Part shown: positions 7,803 to 16,027 of the stretch, in pieces
Layout: each line of letters opens with the position of its first letter
Position numbering within the stretch: position 1 is the first letter of the stretch
Assembly: GCF_037991315.1 (NCBI RefSeq)
Contig: NZ_CP150300.1
Coordinates: forward strand, 6,634,001-6,698,000
Direction of reading: 5' to 3'
From: Paenibacillus sp. FSL H8-0079
GTDB lineage: Bacteria; Bacillota; Bacilli; Paenibacillales; Paenibacillaceae
DNA length: 64,000 bases
The notes under the pieces: generated by a model
The model's input: only the letters and a program-made list of their open reading frames with translations
The model's database searches: none
What the model was told of the DNA's origin: nothing
Made by a program: the position numbers and the translations under genes

Positions 7803-8987
7803 TCAGTTGGCAGATTCTCTAGTTTTCGAGTCCAACTTATCTTTTATACTCACAATATTCCCAGAATAAGATACTTCTGTTTTTAAATATCCTTCTTCTA
7901 ATCCAAGTAGTTCCTCTACTTCTTCACGAAGTAAGCTCAATCCATATTGTTGCGATAGTTTCTGCATAAATGTATCCCCGGATATATAATCATTCTCAAT
8001 TAATAGCTCTACAGCTTGCTTCATAGAAACTGGATCTCTTAAGTCTTTGACATCATCTAAGGGTTCTTTAGTTCTCCAACCTTTGTTACTTATAGAACGT
8101 TGCATATACTGATAAGTACCTTCATTTATAGCACCAAGTTTATAAGCACGCATAACCATTGCACCGATAGAGACAGACCACTTTTTCTTAAGCAACTTAT
8201 AATACATAAGATCATTTGGATGAATGGACACATCTCTTAGAAAACTTTCCTTAGGTAGAAGAAACGCTGCTGCAAAATCATTTGCTTCTTGCTCTATCTG
8301 TTTAAACTCTTCCTTACTCAAATCATCAATATTTAAATACGGGTCATGAAGGACTTTATGACCTAATTCATGAGCTACATCGAATTGGCGTCTGTAAAAA
8401 GACTTCTTATCATTCCCCAAAACAATTGAATAATATTGTTTCCCATTTACAACATGTTGTGAACCGAAAGCATCAATTGACTTTTTACCTAACATTAATG
8501 ATGAAATCACAAACCCTTTGGTCTCAAGCAAGTAAATAATATCCTTTATTGGCTTATCTTCAAGAGACCACGCTTCTCTGACCTTTTCAGCAATTTCTTC
8601 AACTCTTTCAGTATCCTGATCTGAGAAATCAGGTACATCGAGTTCAGGAAAATCTACGTATTCTTCAAGCAAAGCACGGATAATTGTTAGATATTTGACA
8701 CGATCATAATGCATTTCTCTTTCTTTTTTTCCTGTACTCAGTAACGATCGAAAATATGTGCTGCCTGTTTTAACTTCAACAGAGGTCTCATAGAAATACT
8801 CTTTAGGAAACTTCAATATCCTAGTCAGGGTCAGCAAGGCATCTAGATTAGGAACTGCCTTGTCATTTTCATATTTTGAAATCATCTGCTTACTAACACC
8901 TAATTCGGCCGCTAAATCTGTAATTGTTAAGCCACGGTAAATTCTACCCTCCCTTAACCTTGAACCATTAAACTGTCTTTGAATCAT
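7803..8987 (-). CDS. XRE-type HTH regulator fused to ImmA/IrrE metallopeptidase
   Basis: A 394-residue protein with two parts. Residues about 10-65 form a helix-turn-helix of the Xre/lambda-repressor type (GLTITDLAAELGVSKQMISKYEND). The middle (about 170-260) is an ImmA/IrrE peptidase domain with the zinc motif HELGHKVLH and a downstream glutamate in EQEANDFAAAFLLP. Such fusions bind DNA and cleave a repressor or partner after a stress signal, often in mobile elements and phage-defence or toxin-antitoxin loci. GGAGG precedes the ATG. It lies 29 bases after its upstream partner gene on the same strand. Confidence 0.85.
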   Translation of the reverse strand: MIQRQFNGSRLREGRIYRGLTITDLAAELGVSKQMISKYENDKAVPNLDALLTLTRILKFPKEYFYETSVEVKTGSTYFRSLLSTGKKEREMHYDRVKYLTIIRALLEEYVDFPELDVPDFSDQDTERVEEIAEKVREAWSLEDKPIKDIIYLLETKGFVISSLMLGKKSIDAFGSQHVVNGKQYYSIVLGNDKKSFYRRQFDVAHELGHKVLHDPYLNIDDLSKEEFKQIEQEANDFAAAFLLPKESFLRDVSIHPNDLMYYKLLKKKWSVSIGAMVMRAYKLGAINEGTYQYMQRSISNKGWRTKEPLDDVKDLRDPVSMKQAVELLIENDYISGDTFMQKLSQQYGLSLLREEVEELLGLEEGYLKTEVSYSGNIVSIKDKLDSKTRESAN

Positions 8988-9016
8988 TGAAAAATTCCTC
9001 CTTATATTGAGGAATG

Positions 9017-9778
9017 TTAGCTGTTATTTTCCTCTTTTTTATTCGCTTTATCCAGTTTTTTTGTCGGAATTTGTTGATCGAACTGTTCCTTGAGTTTCTT
9101 TACCGACTGTTTGACTTTTGGTATAACCTCCATGTCACCCTTATTCTCCTCTGGAGTAATAGTCAAATCACTATAATCATCCATAGTCACATACATAGAC
9201 CAATTCACTTTATCAATTAGCTCAAAATAACGATTGAATAAACGTGCTTCTACTCCAACCATTTTTTTCTCAACTTCTTGAGCTACTACAAATATTACTT
9301 GATTCACTAAAGGATATTTCTCGCCAAGTATCTTCTGTACTTCCATAAGTCTCTTAGTTTCGTAATCCTCAGTTAAAGTAGTACCAAACAAAGATAACTG
9401 TTTCTCCTCAAATTCCAAAGGTCCGCTGTTTATAGAAACAAAAGCATGAAAATAATGAATCTTATCCTTACCAAAGTTTTTTATCACTTTTTCCAAATTT
9501 TTTTCTTTTGAAAAGATGTATAGACTTCCTGTATCAGTATCTAAAACACAAATGAAAGTCCAGATGCCTCTTCTTTTTGTAACAACAGCCATATTATTAC
9601 TTAGAGCCGCTTGTTTTATACGATTAAACCGTATATCCCATGCTCCCCCATTCTTAAAATTCCCAGTTTCCATGTCGTACTCTTGCTTTATTTCACTGAT
9701 AACACCTTCTGTACTTTCAGTAAAAGATTTAACTAATAATTCAGCTTGCTCACCTTGCAATCCTACTTGATTTAGCAT
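9017..9778 (-). CDS. unknown protein paired with XRE-ImmA (possibly DUF5986-like)
   Basis: A 253-residue protein, start at ATG 9778 with GGAG five bases and GGAGG ten bases upstream. The N-terminal 130 residues look like an alpha/beta fold (WDIRFNRIKQAALSNN, then GIWTFICVLDTDTGSLYIFSKEKN); the C-terminal part is charged with a lysine-rich tail ending KKEENNS. It recalls a Bacillus family (DUF5986) seen beside XRE-ImmA genes, but this is from memory. It is first in the two-gene unit with the ImmA-type regulator, so it could be the toxin, sensor or substrate controlled by it. AT-rich, like its neighbours. Confidence 0.55.
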   Translation of the reverse strand: MLNQVGLQGEQAELLVKSFTESTEGVISEIKQEYDMETGNFKNGGAWDIRFNRIKQAALSNNMAVVTKRRGIWTFICVLDTDTGSLYIFSKEKNLEKVIKNFGKDKIHYFHAFVSINSGPLEFEEKQLSLFGTTLTEDYETKRLMEVQKILGEKYPLVNQVIFVVAQEVEKKMVGVEARLFNRYFELIDKVNWSMYVTMDDYSDLTITPEENKGDMEVIPKVKQSVKKLKEQFDQQIPTKKLDKANKKEENNS

Positions 9779-10012
9779 TATCACTCCACCTCCAAAGCAC
9801 ATACAGATTTATTTAATCTTAATGATACTACAAAATTTAATAAAAAGTAAACCATAAAGTACATATTATATAAAAATACATTATCCATACTTGTTATTCG
9901 AACATACATACAACGAATATATAGCTTCAGCAATCACTGTAAACGAATTAACGGTTTAACAATAATAGATGATGAAATACAAGTCCACAAAAAAGAGCGA
10001 CCCATACATCAA

Positions 10013-10309
10013 GTGCGGGTCGCCCTAACATTTGAGGAAGGAGAAACAGTAAACCCTTTTTACGACGGTACAGATTTATTCGTAACCATAGGTGAGGACA
10101 ACATCCAATTTACGTTGGAAAAAGACTGGGCTGATTGGCCTCCAGCTATTGAAGGAAGTCCTAATGAGTTCGCGCTGGGCTGGGTTTCGGAACTGGCTGT
10201 ATCATTCTATGTTTCAGCAGAAGCTCTTTCAGTAGCCGAAGCTAACAACCATCCACGCTATAGTAATAACCCACAAAGTAACAGCCATCAGGAGGAATCA
10301 GAAAAATGA
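10013..10309 (+). CDS. unknown 98-residue protein, duplicated at 13.6 kb
   Basis: A GTG-initiated frame of 98 residues, probably one beta-rich domain (FYDGTDLFVTIGEDNIQF). The GTG sits inside an inverted repeat (GCGACCC, 9997-10003, with GGGTCGC, 10017-10023) and has no convincing ribosome binding site, while the frame stays open about 160 bases upstream without an ATG. It may therefore be the 3' part of a longer, truncated gene. A second copy with the same reading frame lies at 13577-13945. Its stop overlaps the next start (ATGA). Confidence 0.5.
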   Translation: MRVALTFEEGETVNPFYDGTDLFVTIGEDNIQFTLEKDWADWPPAIEGSPNEFALGWVSELAVSFYVSAEALSVAEANNHPRYSNNPQSNSHQEESEK

Positions 10310-10584
10310 TCGACCTGACATCTGATATGCAGTTCACTACCTTAATCCAAACCAATGCACTTCCTACAGACTGTATTACTTTCATCCACGATTACATGCA
10401 TCAACTTCGCAATGCACATGAAGAAGAAGCCTTCCCTTCACCCGGTCAATGGTACTTCATCCTGGAAACTACCGATCGCTCACTCCCATCCAACTCGACG
10501 GAGCTGCCTTCTCCTGTTCGGCGGGTACGTATTACCCCGAATACATCGAACAATACACTTGTAACAATCAATACACTTTCATAG
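10306..10584 (+). CDS. unknown 92-residue protein, coupled to the preceding gene
   Basis: The ATG overlaps the previous stop codon (ATGA) and is preceded by AGGAGGA, so translation is likely coupled. The product is a soluble 92-residue protein with a helical N-terminal half (IHDYMHQLRNAHEEE) and a short strand region (PVRRVRITPN). It is not recognised. No copy of it follows the degenerate duplicate at 13.6 kb. Confidence 0.5.
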   Translation: MIDLTSDMQFTTLIQTNALPTDCITFIHDYMHQLRNAHEEEAFPSPGQWYFILETTDRSLPSNSTELPSPVRRVRITPNTSNNTLVTINTLS

Positions 10585-11028
10585 GTGAATTATCCCTTTT
10601 TATATAAATAAATTGCGCTTGCAAACATGCATCATCTTTACCAAACAAGCCACAGAGCCACGTTTCTTATTTTGTACGTACCCGCACTTTTCTCATATAC
10701 TAGGCTAAAGATTTATAAACTCTTTGCCTATTGAGAACGGTATCGGCAAACAGAAGAAGTTAGCGCCATTGCCATCAATTCACCAAAACCACAACGTCTA
10801 GGATTGAATCTAGCGTACTAATAAATGACTTTAATGAGTATGTAATAAGATATGCCGACACTTTTTATTCCTATCATATCGAATTATGTAAATAAAAAGG
10901 ATTATTTGTATTGTTTTGTAGAATGTATATACAATATACCACAAAGTATTGTATAAAATAAGAAGCGCTTAAATAACTGGGTTATAATCCAAAATTTAAT
11001 AAAATAAGTTATTTGGAGGAACTCTTCT
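10585..11028 (+). other. intergenic region upstream of the secreted-peptide gene
   Basis: No gene is supported here. The second half becomes very AT-rich and contains several TATACAAT-like hexamers near 10925-10945, a possible promoter region for the gene at 11029. The GGAGGA ribosome binding site of that gene lies at about 11013-11019. Confidence 0.4.
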
Positions 11029-11514
11029 GTGAAATTTAAGAAAATCATTGCATCTACTTTAGCTGCGGGAATTTTAATGGGGGCTTTATCTGTTCCAGTA
11101 ACAGTTATGGCTAGCCCAGCTCCTTTGAAAACCGTTTCTGTATCAAGTTCTACACTAAATGGAAGTAGTGTTTCAACAATACCTTACAACAAAGTTTCAA
11201 ACACAGGTATTGTAGTTCCAACTGCACAGAATAATGGAGATGTAAGTACTCAAAATCTCATTTCTAACGTTATAAAAAAGGCTATAACTGGTGCACTCCG
11301 CTACGGTGGGGACTATTTAGGTAAGCTTCTTTCAAAGCTGAGCCCTTCAGCTGGCAACTATGTAATAAAATATTCCGGAAAAATCGCTGACTTCTTGGAT
11401 TCTATTACAAATTGGCAAGAAAATATTATTGCATCCGGACTTGTAGGTATCGGAGTACCACCAGCAGAAGCATATGAAATTGCAAAATACATCGTTTGGC
11501 TAGCAGGACTCTAA
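11029..11514 (+). CDS. secreted peptide precursor, possibly antimicrobial
   Basis: GTG start with TTGGAGGA ten bases upstream; 161 residues. Residues 1-28 are a clear Sec signal peptide (KKII, hydrophobic core, cleavage after VMA-S). A Ser/Thr-rich spacer follows to about residue 75. The C-terminal 85 residues are amphipathic to hydrophobic (IKKAITGALRYGGDYLGKLL, IIASGLVGIGVPPAEAYEIA) and end in VWLAGL. The layout resembles exported bacteriocins or SDP-type killing factors whose mature part inserts into membranes. The next gene encodes a multi-pass membrane protein, a plausible immunity protein. No cysteine bridge or GG-leader is seen. Confidence 0.55.
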   Translation: MKFKKIIASTLAAGILMGALSVPVTVMASPAPLKTVSVSSSTLNGSSVSTIPYNKVSNTGIVVPTAQNNGDVSTQNLISNVIKKAITGALRYGGDYLGKLLSKLSPSAGNYVIKYSGKIADFLDSITNWQENIIASGLVGIGVPPAEAYEIAKYIVWLAGL

Positions 11515-11606
11515 AATTACTTAAAATTGAATCAAAATATACTTCATTAGAGGTATATTTTGATTCAAAAAAATACCGCAACTAAGAAATGGAATAAGGA
11601 GAAAAC

Positions 11607-12155
11607 ATGAACTCAACACATTGGCTTGTCATACTTGTAATATTTATCATTATGTTACTCGCTCTAAATCTAATAATTAATTACACTAGCCGTAAAGATA
11701 AGGAAAATCCACCTTCTTTGAAGGTAAAGATATGGCTAGTTCCAGTGCTGGCTTCTTTAATCATCTTGCCTGTAGCCATTTTCACTACACTGTATAGTAT
11801 GTTTTTCTATAATTTCGGAAAAGCTAGTGGCTTTATATATTTTAATCAATTTGGAGATATCATTGTTTTTTCCGTACTTATTATTATTGGCTTTCTTATT
11901 TTTGAAACTCTAATTCATCCAATTATCGTTACTGTCTTAAATTACGGATTGAAGAGACAGGTATCTGTATATACTCGTAACTCTATTACACTTATTATGG
12001 ACAGCTTAATTATTTACATTTTAGCTTCTAGCTTTAATGGTATTTATATCTTAGATTACTGGTCTGCTCTCTCAATATCAGTTTTCTATCATATTATAGA
12101 TTGGGGATTAACGCTGATTTTCAAATTTGGTAAAAAGTTAAACAGAAAGAAATAA
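11607..12155 (+). CDS. multi-pass membrane protein, candidate immunity protein
   Basis: A 182-residue, very hydrophobic protein with five likely transmembrane segments (about residues 7-27, 45-67, 88-110, 127-147, 150-170) and a lysine-rich C-terminus. AAGGAG precedes the ATG. It lies 92 bases after the secreted-peptide gene; the hairpin-like AT repeat between them (11537-11568) could reduce read-through and make the membrane protein less or separately expressed. The immunity role is inferred only from this context. Confidence 0.5.
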   Translation: MNSTHWLVILVIFIIMLLALNLIINYTSRKDKENPPSLKVKIWLVPVLASLIILPVAIFTTLYSMFFYNFGKASGFIYFNQFGDIIVFSVLIIIGFLIFETLIHPIIVTVLNYGLKRQVSVYTRNSITLIMDSLIIYILASSFNGIYILDYWSALSISVFYHIIDWGLTLIFKFGKKLNRKK

Positions 12156-12450
12156 TTTAAGTATTTAATAAATTCAAAACATTCTTAGAATAATCTGATG
12201 ATGGTCCTCTTTTAAAAGCAGGAGAATACATTTCAGTTTATTGCTAAAACCAAAATTTAGCCATACTGATTATTAACCTAAATTTCATACAATTCTCATT
12301 CTGAGTTTGGACGTGCCTGATATAGCTTTGCGGCTCTCTTTATCGCATCAAACTTTTCTCACATTGTATAAATCTATAAGCATCGAATCATGCACTTTCC
12401 CCCTATAACCTCCCCTATCAGAAAATCAAATCACTATATCAGGTATTCAG

Positions 12451-12790
12451 TTATCTCCTATCGCATAGCCGAATGCGAAAAATAACTATATTATCTTTTC
12501 TGACCACACCTGCAGTCATGCCCTCGTATCCAGCTGTAAAAACTTCTCTTACCCCCACAGTGATCTTTTCATTTAACATGCTCTCGTCTGCCGAATTTAC
12601 CTTTATATAATCGATAATGATCTCAGAGTATAGTTGGCTTCCGTTGCTAATTCCAGTTAAATCATACTATTACTTGCAGTTCACGAAGATATGTGATACC
12701 TGAGCCGAGCATTGAACCCAATACCAATATGCATGGTATCATTCACACGCACATATTAGATCTATTTGAAAACATCCATATTATAATTAG
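12451..12790 (-). pseudogene. remnant of an unrecognised gene
   Basis: A coherent coding fragment reads on the minus strand from about 12664 to a TAA at 12451 (includes SQLYSEIIIDYIKVNSADES and VREVFTAGYEGM). Just upstream the same strand continues in another frame (GSMLGSGITYLRELQVIV) and meets stops, so at least one frameshift is present, and no start is seen. It reads as the C-terminal part of an exported or membrane-anchored protein, now broken. Confidence 0.45.
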
Positions 12791-12854
12791 AATATAGTGT
12801 AAATTTGTAATAAACAAAGTTTCATTTTTATATCATACCTTTGAATAATAATGA

Positions 12855-12897
12855 TGGAGGTATAAATAGATGAAAAAATCGCACAGAAAACTCTAAT
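12855..12897 (+). pseudogene. orphan gene start (RBS, ATG and eight codons)
   Basis: GGAGG (12855-12859) followed ten bases later by an ATG gives MKKSHRKL and then a TAA. It looks like the beginning of a secreted-protein gene whose remainder was lost at the junction with the opposing truncated gene ending at 12902. Confidence 0.3.
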
Positions 12898-12901
12898 CAC
12901 T

Positions 12902-13366
12902 CTAAGCAGTAGTCTGAAGGGATTCAGCGAGACTTTTGGTCTCTGCGTTATTAAATGTAATCGCAACTCCCCACCAATAAGGATTACTAAACACAAACGG
13001 TGTAACAATTTGAATACCACTACTATTAACTTGCCCATTGATGGCAGCATTTAAGTTTTTTACTCCAATGGAGAATTGATTGTAAATTTCTTCATCTATA
13101 ACTTCTTTTGCAGCTGGATCAAGGTGATATAAGTTATCCGAACCTTTGTTTATGTAAGGCGCCATTGCTTCCGCAGAATCAAAAATCTTCTTAGAAAACT
13201 CTTCTTCGCCTAATACCATTGTCTTCTTAGTAACATTGAAATCACTATTTGGAAGTTCAATCGAAGGTGAAGGAGTAGCTGCCGAAGCAGATACGACTGG
13301 CGCCAAAGATGAAATAGCCAAAATAATACAAAGAGCAGCGGATATTATTCTTACCTTTTTATTCAA
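12902..13366 (-). CDS. secreted protein with WWG motif, apparently C-terminally truncated
   Basis: TTG start with GGAGG eight bases upstream; 154 residues. The first 29 residues are a signal peptide ending VSASA. The mature part has the pattern AEAMAPYINKGSDNLYHLDP, then VIDEEIYNQFSIGVKNLN and NPYWWGVAITFNNAETKSLA, seen in secreted Bacillus/Paenibacillus proteins of unknown, possibly bacteriocin-like, function. Those relatives, as I recall them, continue for another 50-70 residues with a hydrophobic segment; here the frame stops at LQTTA and runs into an unrelated orphan gene start. The gene is probably broken. Confidence 0.5.
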   Translation of the reverse strand: MNKKVRIISAALCIILAISSLAPVVSASAATPSPSIELPNSDFNVTKKTMVLGEEEFSKKIFDSAEAMAPYINKGSDNLYHLDPAAKEVIDEEIYNQFSIGVKNLNAAINGQVNSSGIQIVTPFVFSNPYWWGVAITFNNAETKSLAESLQTTA

Positions 13367-13576
13367 ATTTATTCCTCCTAAAGTATATTTATGTTACATT
13401 TTGTGTTCTAAATCAAAATACACAGAATATAAACCACATTTTGTTAAAAATCTATTTTATGTAATTTATAACATGTAAATGTAATAATAATAGAGTCACC
13501 ATTACACTCAATTCAGAAGACATCCATTCCTATAGTTCGGGAATAGGATGATACTCGGGAGTTACTGCACTACTCA

Positions 13577-13945
13577 AATTAACGCTCTAAGCCAAAAGGG
13601 AAAGCGTTTATCCCATATTAGGACGGCACAGAATTTGTTGTAACAAGGGGTGAAGACAACATCCAATTTACGCTGGAAAAAGATTGGGTAGATGGACCTC
13701 CAACTATCGAAGGAAGTCCCATTGAGTTCGCGCTGGGTTGGGTATCAGAGCTAGCTGAACCATTCTATGTTTCACCCGAAGCACTTGCAGCAGCCGAGGC
13801 TAACAACCATCCAAGTTATAGTAATAACCAACCGTCCGCAGGAGTAGTACATCCGAGTAATCTTCTCGCCATCCTTCCACCGATTGACTGTGCGGCTGGC
13901 GGTCTTAATGTATTAACTCATTCCTCATACTTCGAAAGCTTATAG
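13577..13945 (+). pseudogene. degenerate copy of the gene at 10013
   Basis: The frame DGTEFVVTRGEDNIQFTLEK onward matches the 98-residue protein of 10013-10309 nearly residue for residue over about 75 codons with no indel. A TAG at 13619-13621 replaces the TAC of the other copy (PY-stop-DGT versus FYDGT) and no start codon is found. The copy continues past the homologous part to TAG 13943-13945 with a different C-terminus. It is a nonsense-broken paralogue, showing duplication within the island. Confidence 0.75.
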
Positions 13946-14554
13946 CCATTTCTTTAACAGTACTTAAGCGATCTTCAATATTTGCATCTAAACCTTTAAA
14001 ATTAATACTCAGTTCTCAAATATGAAAGAAGCATCAGCTTTATTCGATGACTATTACGAGGGTATTGATAATGTAAGGTGGGATTTGCGAACTATGAAGT
14101 GCGACATGAAATTTACGCACTCACTCAGATGGTGATTTTTTTACTTTGTGGAAAGAAACATGGAAATGGAATCTATAGTAAGAGTCAAGCGGTTAATGAA
14201 TTTTTGCATAGCTTGTACACTCAAGTACTCACTAATTTCATCTACTGCAATACCCATAATATCGACCCCCAATGTTTACTTTGAAGACAGAAAAGACTCC
14301 CCCTTTGCATGGAAAAGCTCCTAATTATGTGCCGAGCACTATAAAAAACTTGTAATATTAGGACAGCCCGGTACAACCAGACGCCACATCACTAACCATT
14401 GTTGCCCATACAGTTTCACACGTAACAATCAGAATATGAAACAATTTAAATCTTGTATTTATCACGGGCACTTCCCCCTTAATTTGGCTTTTGCAATTTA
14501 CTTTATCAATGAGGTAGCGCATAGCAACAAGCAAGACAACAGAAACAATGGTTA
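13946..14554. other. zone of gene remnants
   Basis: No intact gene is supported. Short coding-like fragments are visible: minus strand around 13900-14010 (INFKGLDANIEDRLSTVKEM, stop at about 13914), plus strand 14021-14134 (MKEASALFDDYYEGIDNV), and minus strand 14140-14275 (GIAVDEISEYLSVQAMQKFI). None is long enough or framed well enough to call. They suggest several decayed island genes. Confidence 0.4.
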
Positions 14555-14625
14555 TCGGTGGTAGGGATTCGAACCCTAACAGTACTGCCACTCTCCTAAT
14601 ATTACGAGTATTTTTCATAATATCG
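14554..14625 (-). other. tRNA 3'-end-like sequence (T-arm and acceptor strand)
   Basis: On the minus strand TAGGG-TTCGAAT-CCCTA forms a perfect T-arm with the invariant TTC-A loop, followed by CCACCGATAACC in the place of a tRNA 3' strand. No matching 5' acceptor strand, D-arm or anticodon arm is found upstream, so it is not a complete tRNA. It may be a decayed tRNA or a duplicated tRNA 3' end left by an integrated element. Confidence 0.45.
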
Positions 14626-14632
14626 GCAATAA

Positions 14633-14661
14633 AGTATATCGTCAAGATATATCCTTGTCAA
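14633..14661 (-). promoter_or_regulatory. near-consensus sigma-A promoter
   Basis: On the minus strand TTGACA (14656-14661), a 17-base spacer and TATACT (14633-14638). It lies 15 bases past the rlmH stop and points into the tRNA-like sequence at 14554-14625, with no protein gene following. Confidence 0.6.
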
Positions 14662-14675
14662 TCCGAAATTTCGCC

Positions 14676-15155
14676 CTATTTGTGGTACGGTTCCCCCCGA
14701 TTTATCTTCACCGCGCGATAAATCTGCTCCACCAGGACCAGCCGCATAAGCTGATGCGGCAGGGTCATGCGCCCGAAGCTCAAGCGCTGCTTCGCGCGGC
14801 GCAATACCTCATCGGAGAGCCCATGGCTTCCTCCGATGACAAACACGACATGGCTCGTCCCATACGTGCCGAGCTTGTCGATCTCCATTGCCAGCTCTTC
14901 GGAACTCCAGAGTTGGCCATCCAAAGCGAGCGCGACGACATGCGCCTCGCTCTTCACATGCGCGAGGATGCGTTCGCCCTCGCGCTCTTTCACCGCCCGA
15001 ACCTCAGCTTCGCTCAGGGTATCGGGCGCCTTTTCGTCTGCGACCTCGATCATCTGAAACTTGATGTACGGGGCGAGCCGCTTGGCATATTCCTGAATGC
15101 CCAGCGTGAGATACTTTTCCTTCAATTTGCCTACGCCAATAATCTGAATAAACAT
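14676..15155 (-). CDS. rlmH: 23S rRNA (pseudouridine1915-N3)-methyltransferase RlmH
   Basis: A 159-residue SPOUT methyltransferase that methylates pseudouridine 1915 of 23S rRNA on the assembled 70S ribosome. Family marks: N-terminal [30 protein letters not shown], the knotted SAM-binding [13 protein letters not shown] (about residue 105), and the C-terminal [15 protein letters not shown] ending RGEPYHK. Length matches the family (159 in Bacillus). GGAGG lies 11 bases before the ATG. Position next to the htrA/wal cluster is conserved in Bacillales. GC-rich compared with the island to its left. Confidence 0.97.
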   Translation of the reverse strand: MFIQIIGVGKLKEKYLTLGIQEYAKRLAPYIKFQMIEVADEKAPDTLSEAEVRAVKEREGERILAHVKSEAHVVALALDGQLWSSEELAMEIDKLGTYGTSHVVFVIGGSHGLSDEVLRRAKQRLSFGRMTLPHQLMRLVLVEQIYRAVKINRGEPYHK

Positions 15156-15506
15156 AACAATCCATTCCTCCTAAATTATCTTACTTGCGCAATATTCTAT
15201 AAGTAAGATGCTTCATCGCATCGTTCGTTCCAACTGTAGTATACCTATACTACACATTTCTCCAAATTCTAACGAACCACACACACCTTATTCAGCCTCA
15301 TTTCGGCTCCTTTAAAATCTAACGAATCTGAAACACGCTATCCCAGTCAAAATGAACACTTCCCACCTCTCTTGAGGCCATTTCAGTAATATAACGTGTC
15401 TACGATTCGTTAGATTTCAACCAGGCGGTATTTGCCACGAATAAGCCCCGTCAGGTTCGTTAGAGTTACTCGGCCGGTCCCTACCCACATCGCTGCCCAC
15501 AAACAC
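15156..15506. repeat. intergenic region with repeated TCTAACGAA/TTCGTTAGA cores
   Basis: The nine-base core CTAACGAA with flank appears twice forward (near 15278 and 15319) and twice inverted (GATTCGTTAGA near 15397, GGTTCGTTAGA near 15459). Such TAACGAA-rich intergenic repeats are frequent in Paenibacillus genomes as I recall; their function is unknown. No gene is supported here. Confidence 0.5.
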
Positions 15507-15529
15507 AAAAAGAGCGCTCATCACGCTCT
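15507..15529 (-). terminator. terminator of the CxxH/CxxC gene
   Basis: Arms AGAGCG (15511-15516) and CGCTCT (15524-15529), followed on the minus strand by a T run. It lies about 100 bases after the small gene's stop. Confidence 0.6.
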
Positions 15530-15624
15530 CCTTGGCTTCTTGCTGTGATGTTCATACCGGATGGAAAGTCAGCCTGAAGCACCACCTTAAGTCACGCCTC
15601 CAGCCATCTAAGTCCTACAGTACG

Positions 15625-15792
15625 CTAAACGACGAGGAATTCCGCGTGCTGTTCGCACTCAGCGCACTTCGCAGGCGGGTCCCAGTCGGCAAATTCCGTC
15701 TCCTTCAGATCAACGATATCTGGAGCGTCCTCATACTCATCAACAAACATGTCGATGGCAATGTCCACGTGTTCTTTGCATACAACGTACAT
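15625..15792 (-). CDS. CxxH/CxxC protein (BA_5709 family)
   Basis: A 55-residue protein from ATG 15792, with AAAGGA ten bases upstream. It shows the two metal-type motifs that name the family: CKEH at residues 5-8 and CAEC at 43-46, joined by an acidic middle (DMFVDEYEDAPDIVDLKETE) and DWDPP. Members are small, probably zinc-binding, of unknown role, and are typically found beside rlmH in Bacillales, as here. Easily missed because of its size. Confidence 0.85.
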   Translation of the reverse strand: MYVVCKEHVDIAIDMFVDEYEDAPDIVDLKETEFADWDPPAKCAECEQHAEFLVV

Positions 15793-15965
15793 CCGTTATG
15801 CATCCTTTCTGTAACCAGCTATGTTCCCGATTCACAACCGCGTATCCCATTACAGGATAGCCACTTCTCAGTTCTATCACACCTGCCACCGAAAAGAAAC
15901 CCCCAGCCCTAATTTATCGTGCCCAACCTACACCAAACCTCTCCATTCGCCGTAAAAGAACACAA

Positions 15966-16014
15966 AAAGCATCCCTTCCAGATACCTCCACGGTACCCTG
16001 AAAAGAATGCTCCT
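15966..16014 (-). terminator. terminator of the lipoprotein gene
   Basis: On the minus strand GAGCATTCTTTTCAG pairs with CTGGAAGGGATGCTTTT, then T residues; it directly follows the stop at 16028. Confidence 0.65.
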
Positions 16015-16027
16015 TAATCCATGCTCT

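Noticed and set aside
14078..14284. A 68-residue plus-strand frame
   Set aside because: No ribosome binding site, composition not protein-like, and coding-like fragments lie in other frames on the same stretch.
14358..14645. A 95-residue minus-strand frame over the tRNA-like sequence
   Set aside because: It lacks a ribosome binding site and reads straight through the T-arm-like segment; the RNA-like reading explains the sequence better.
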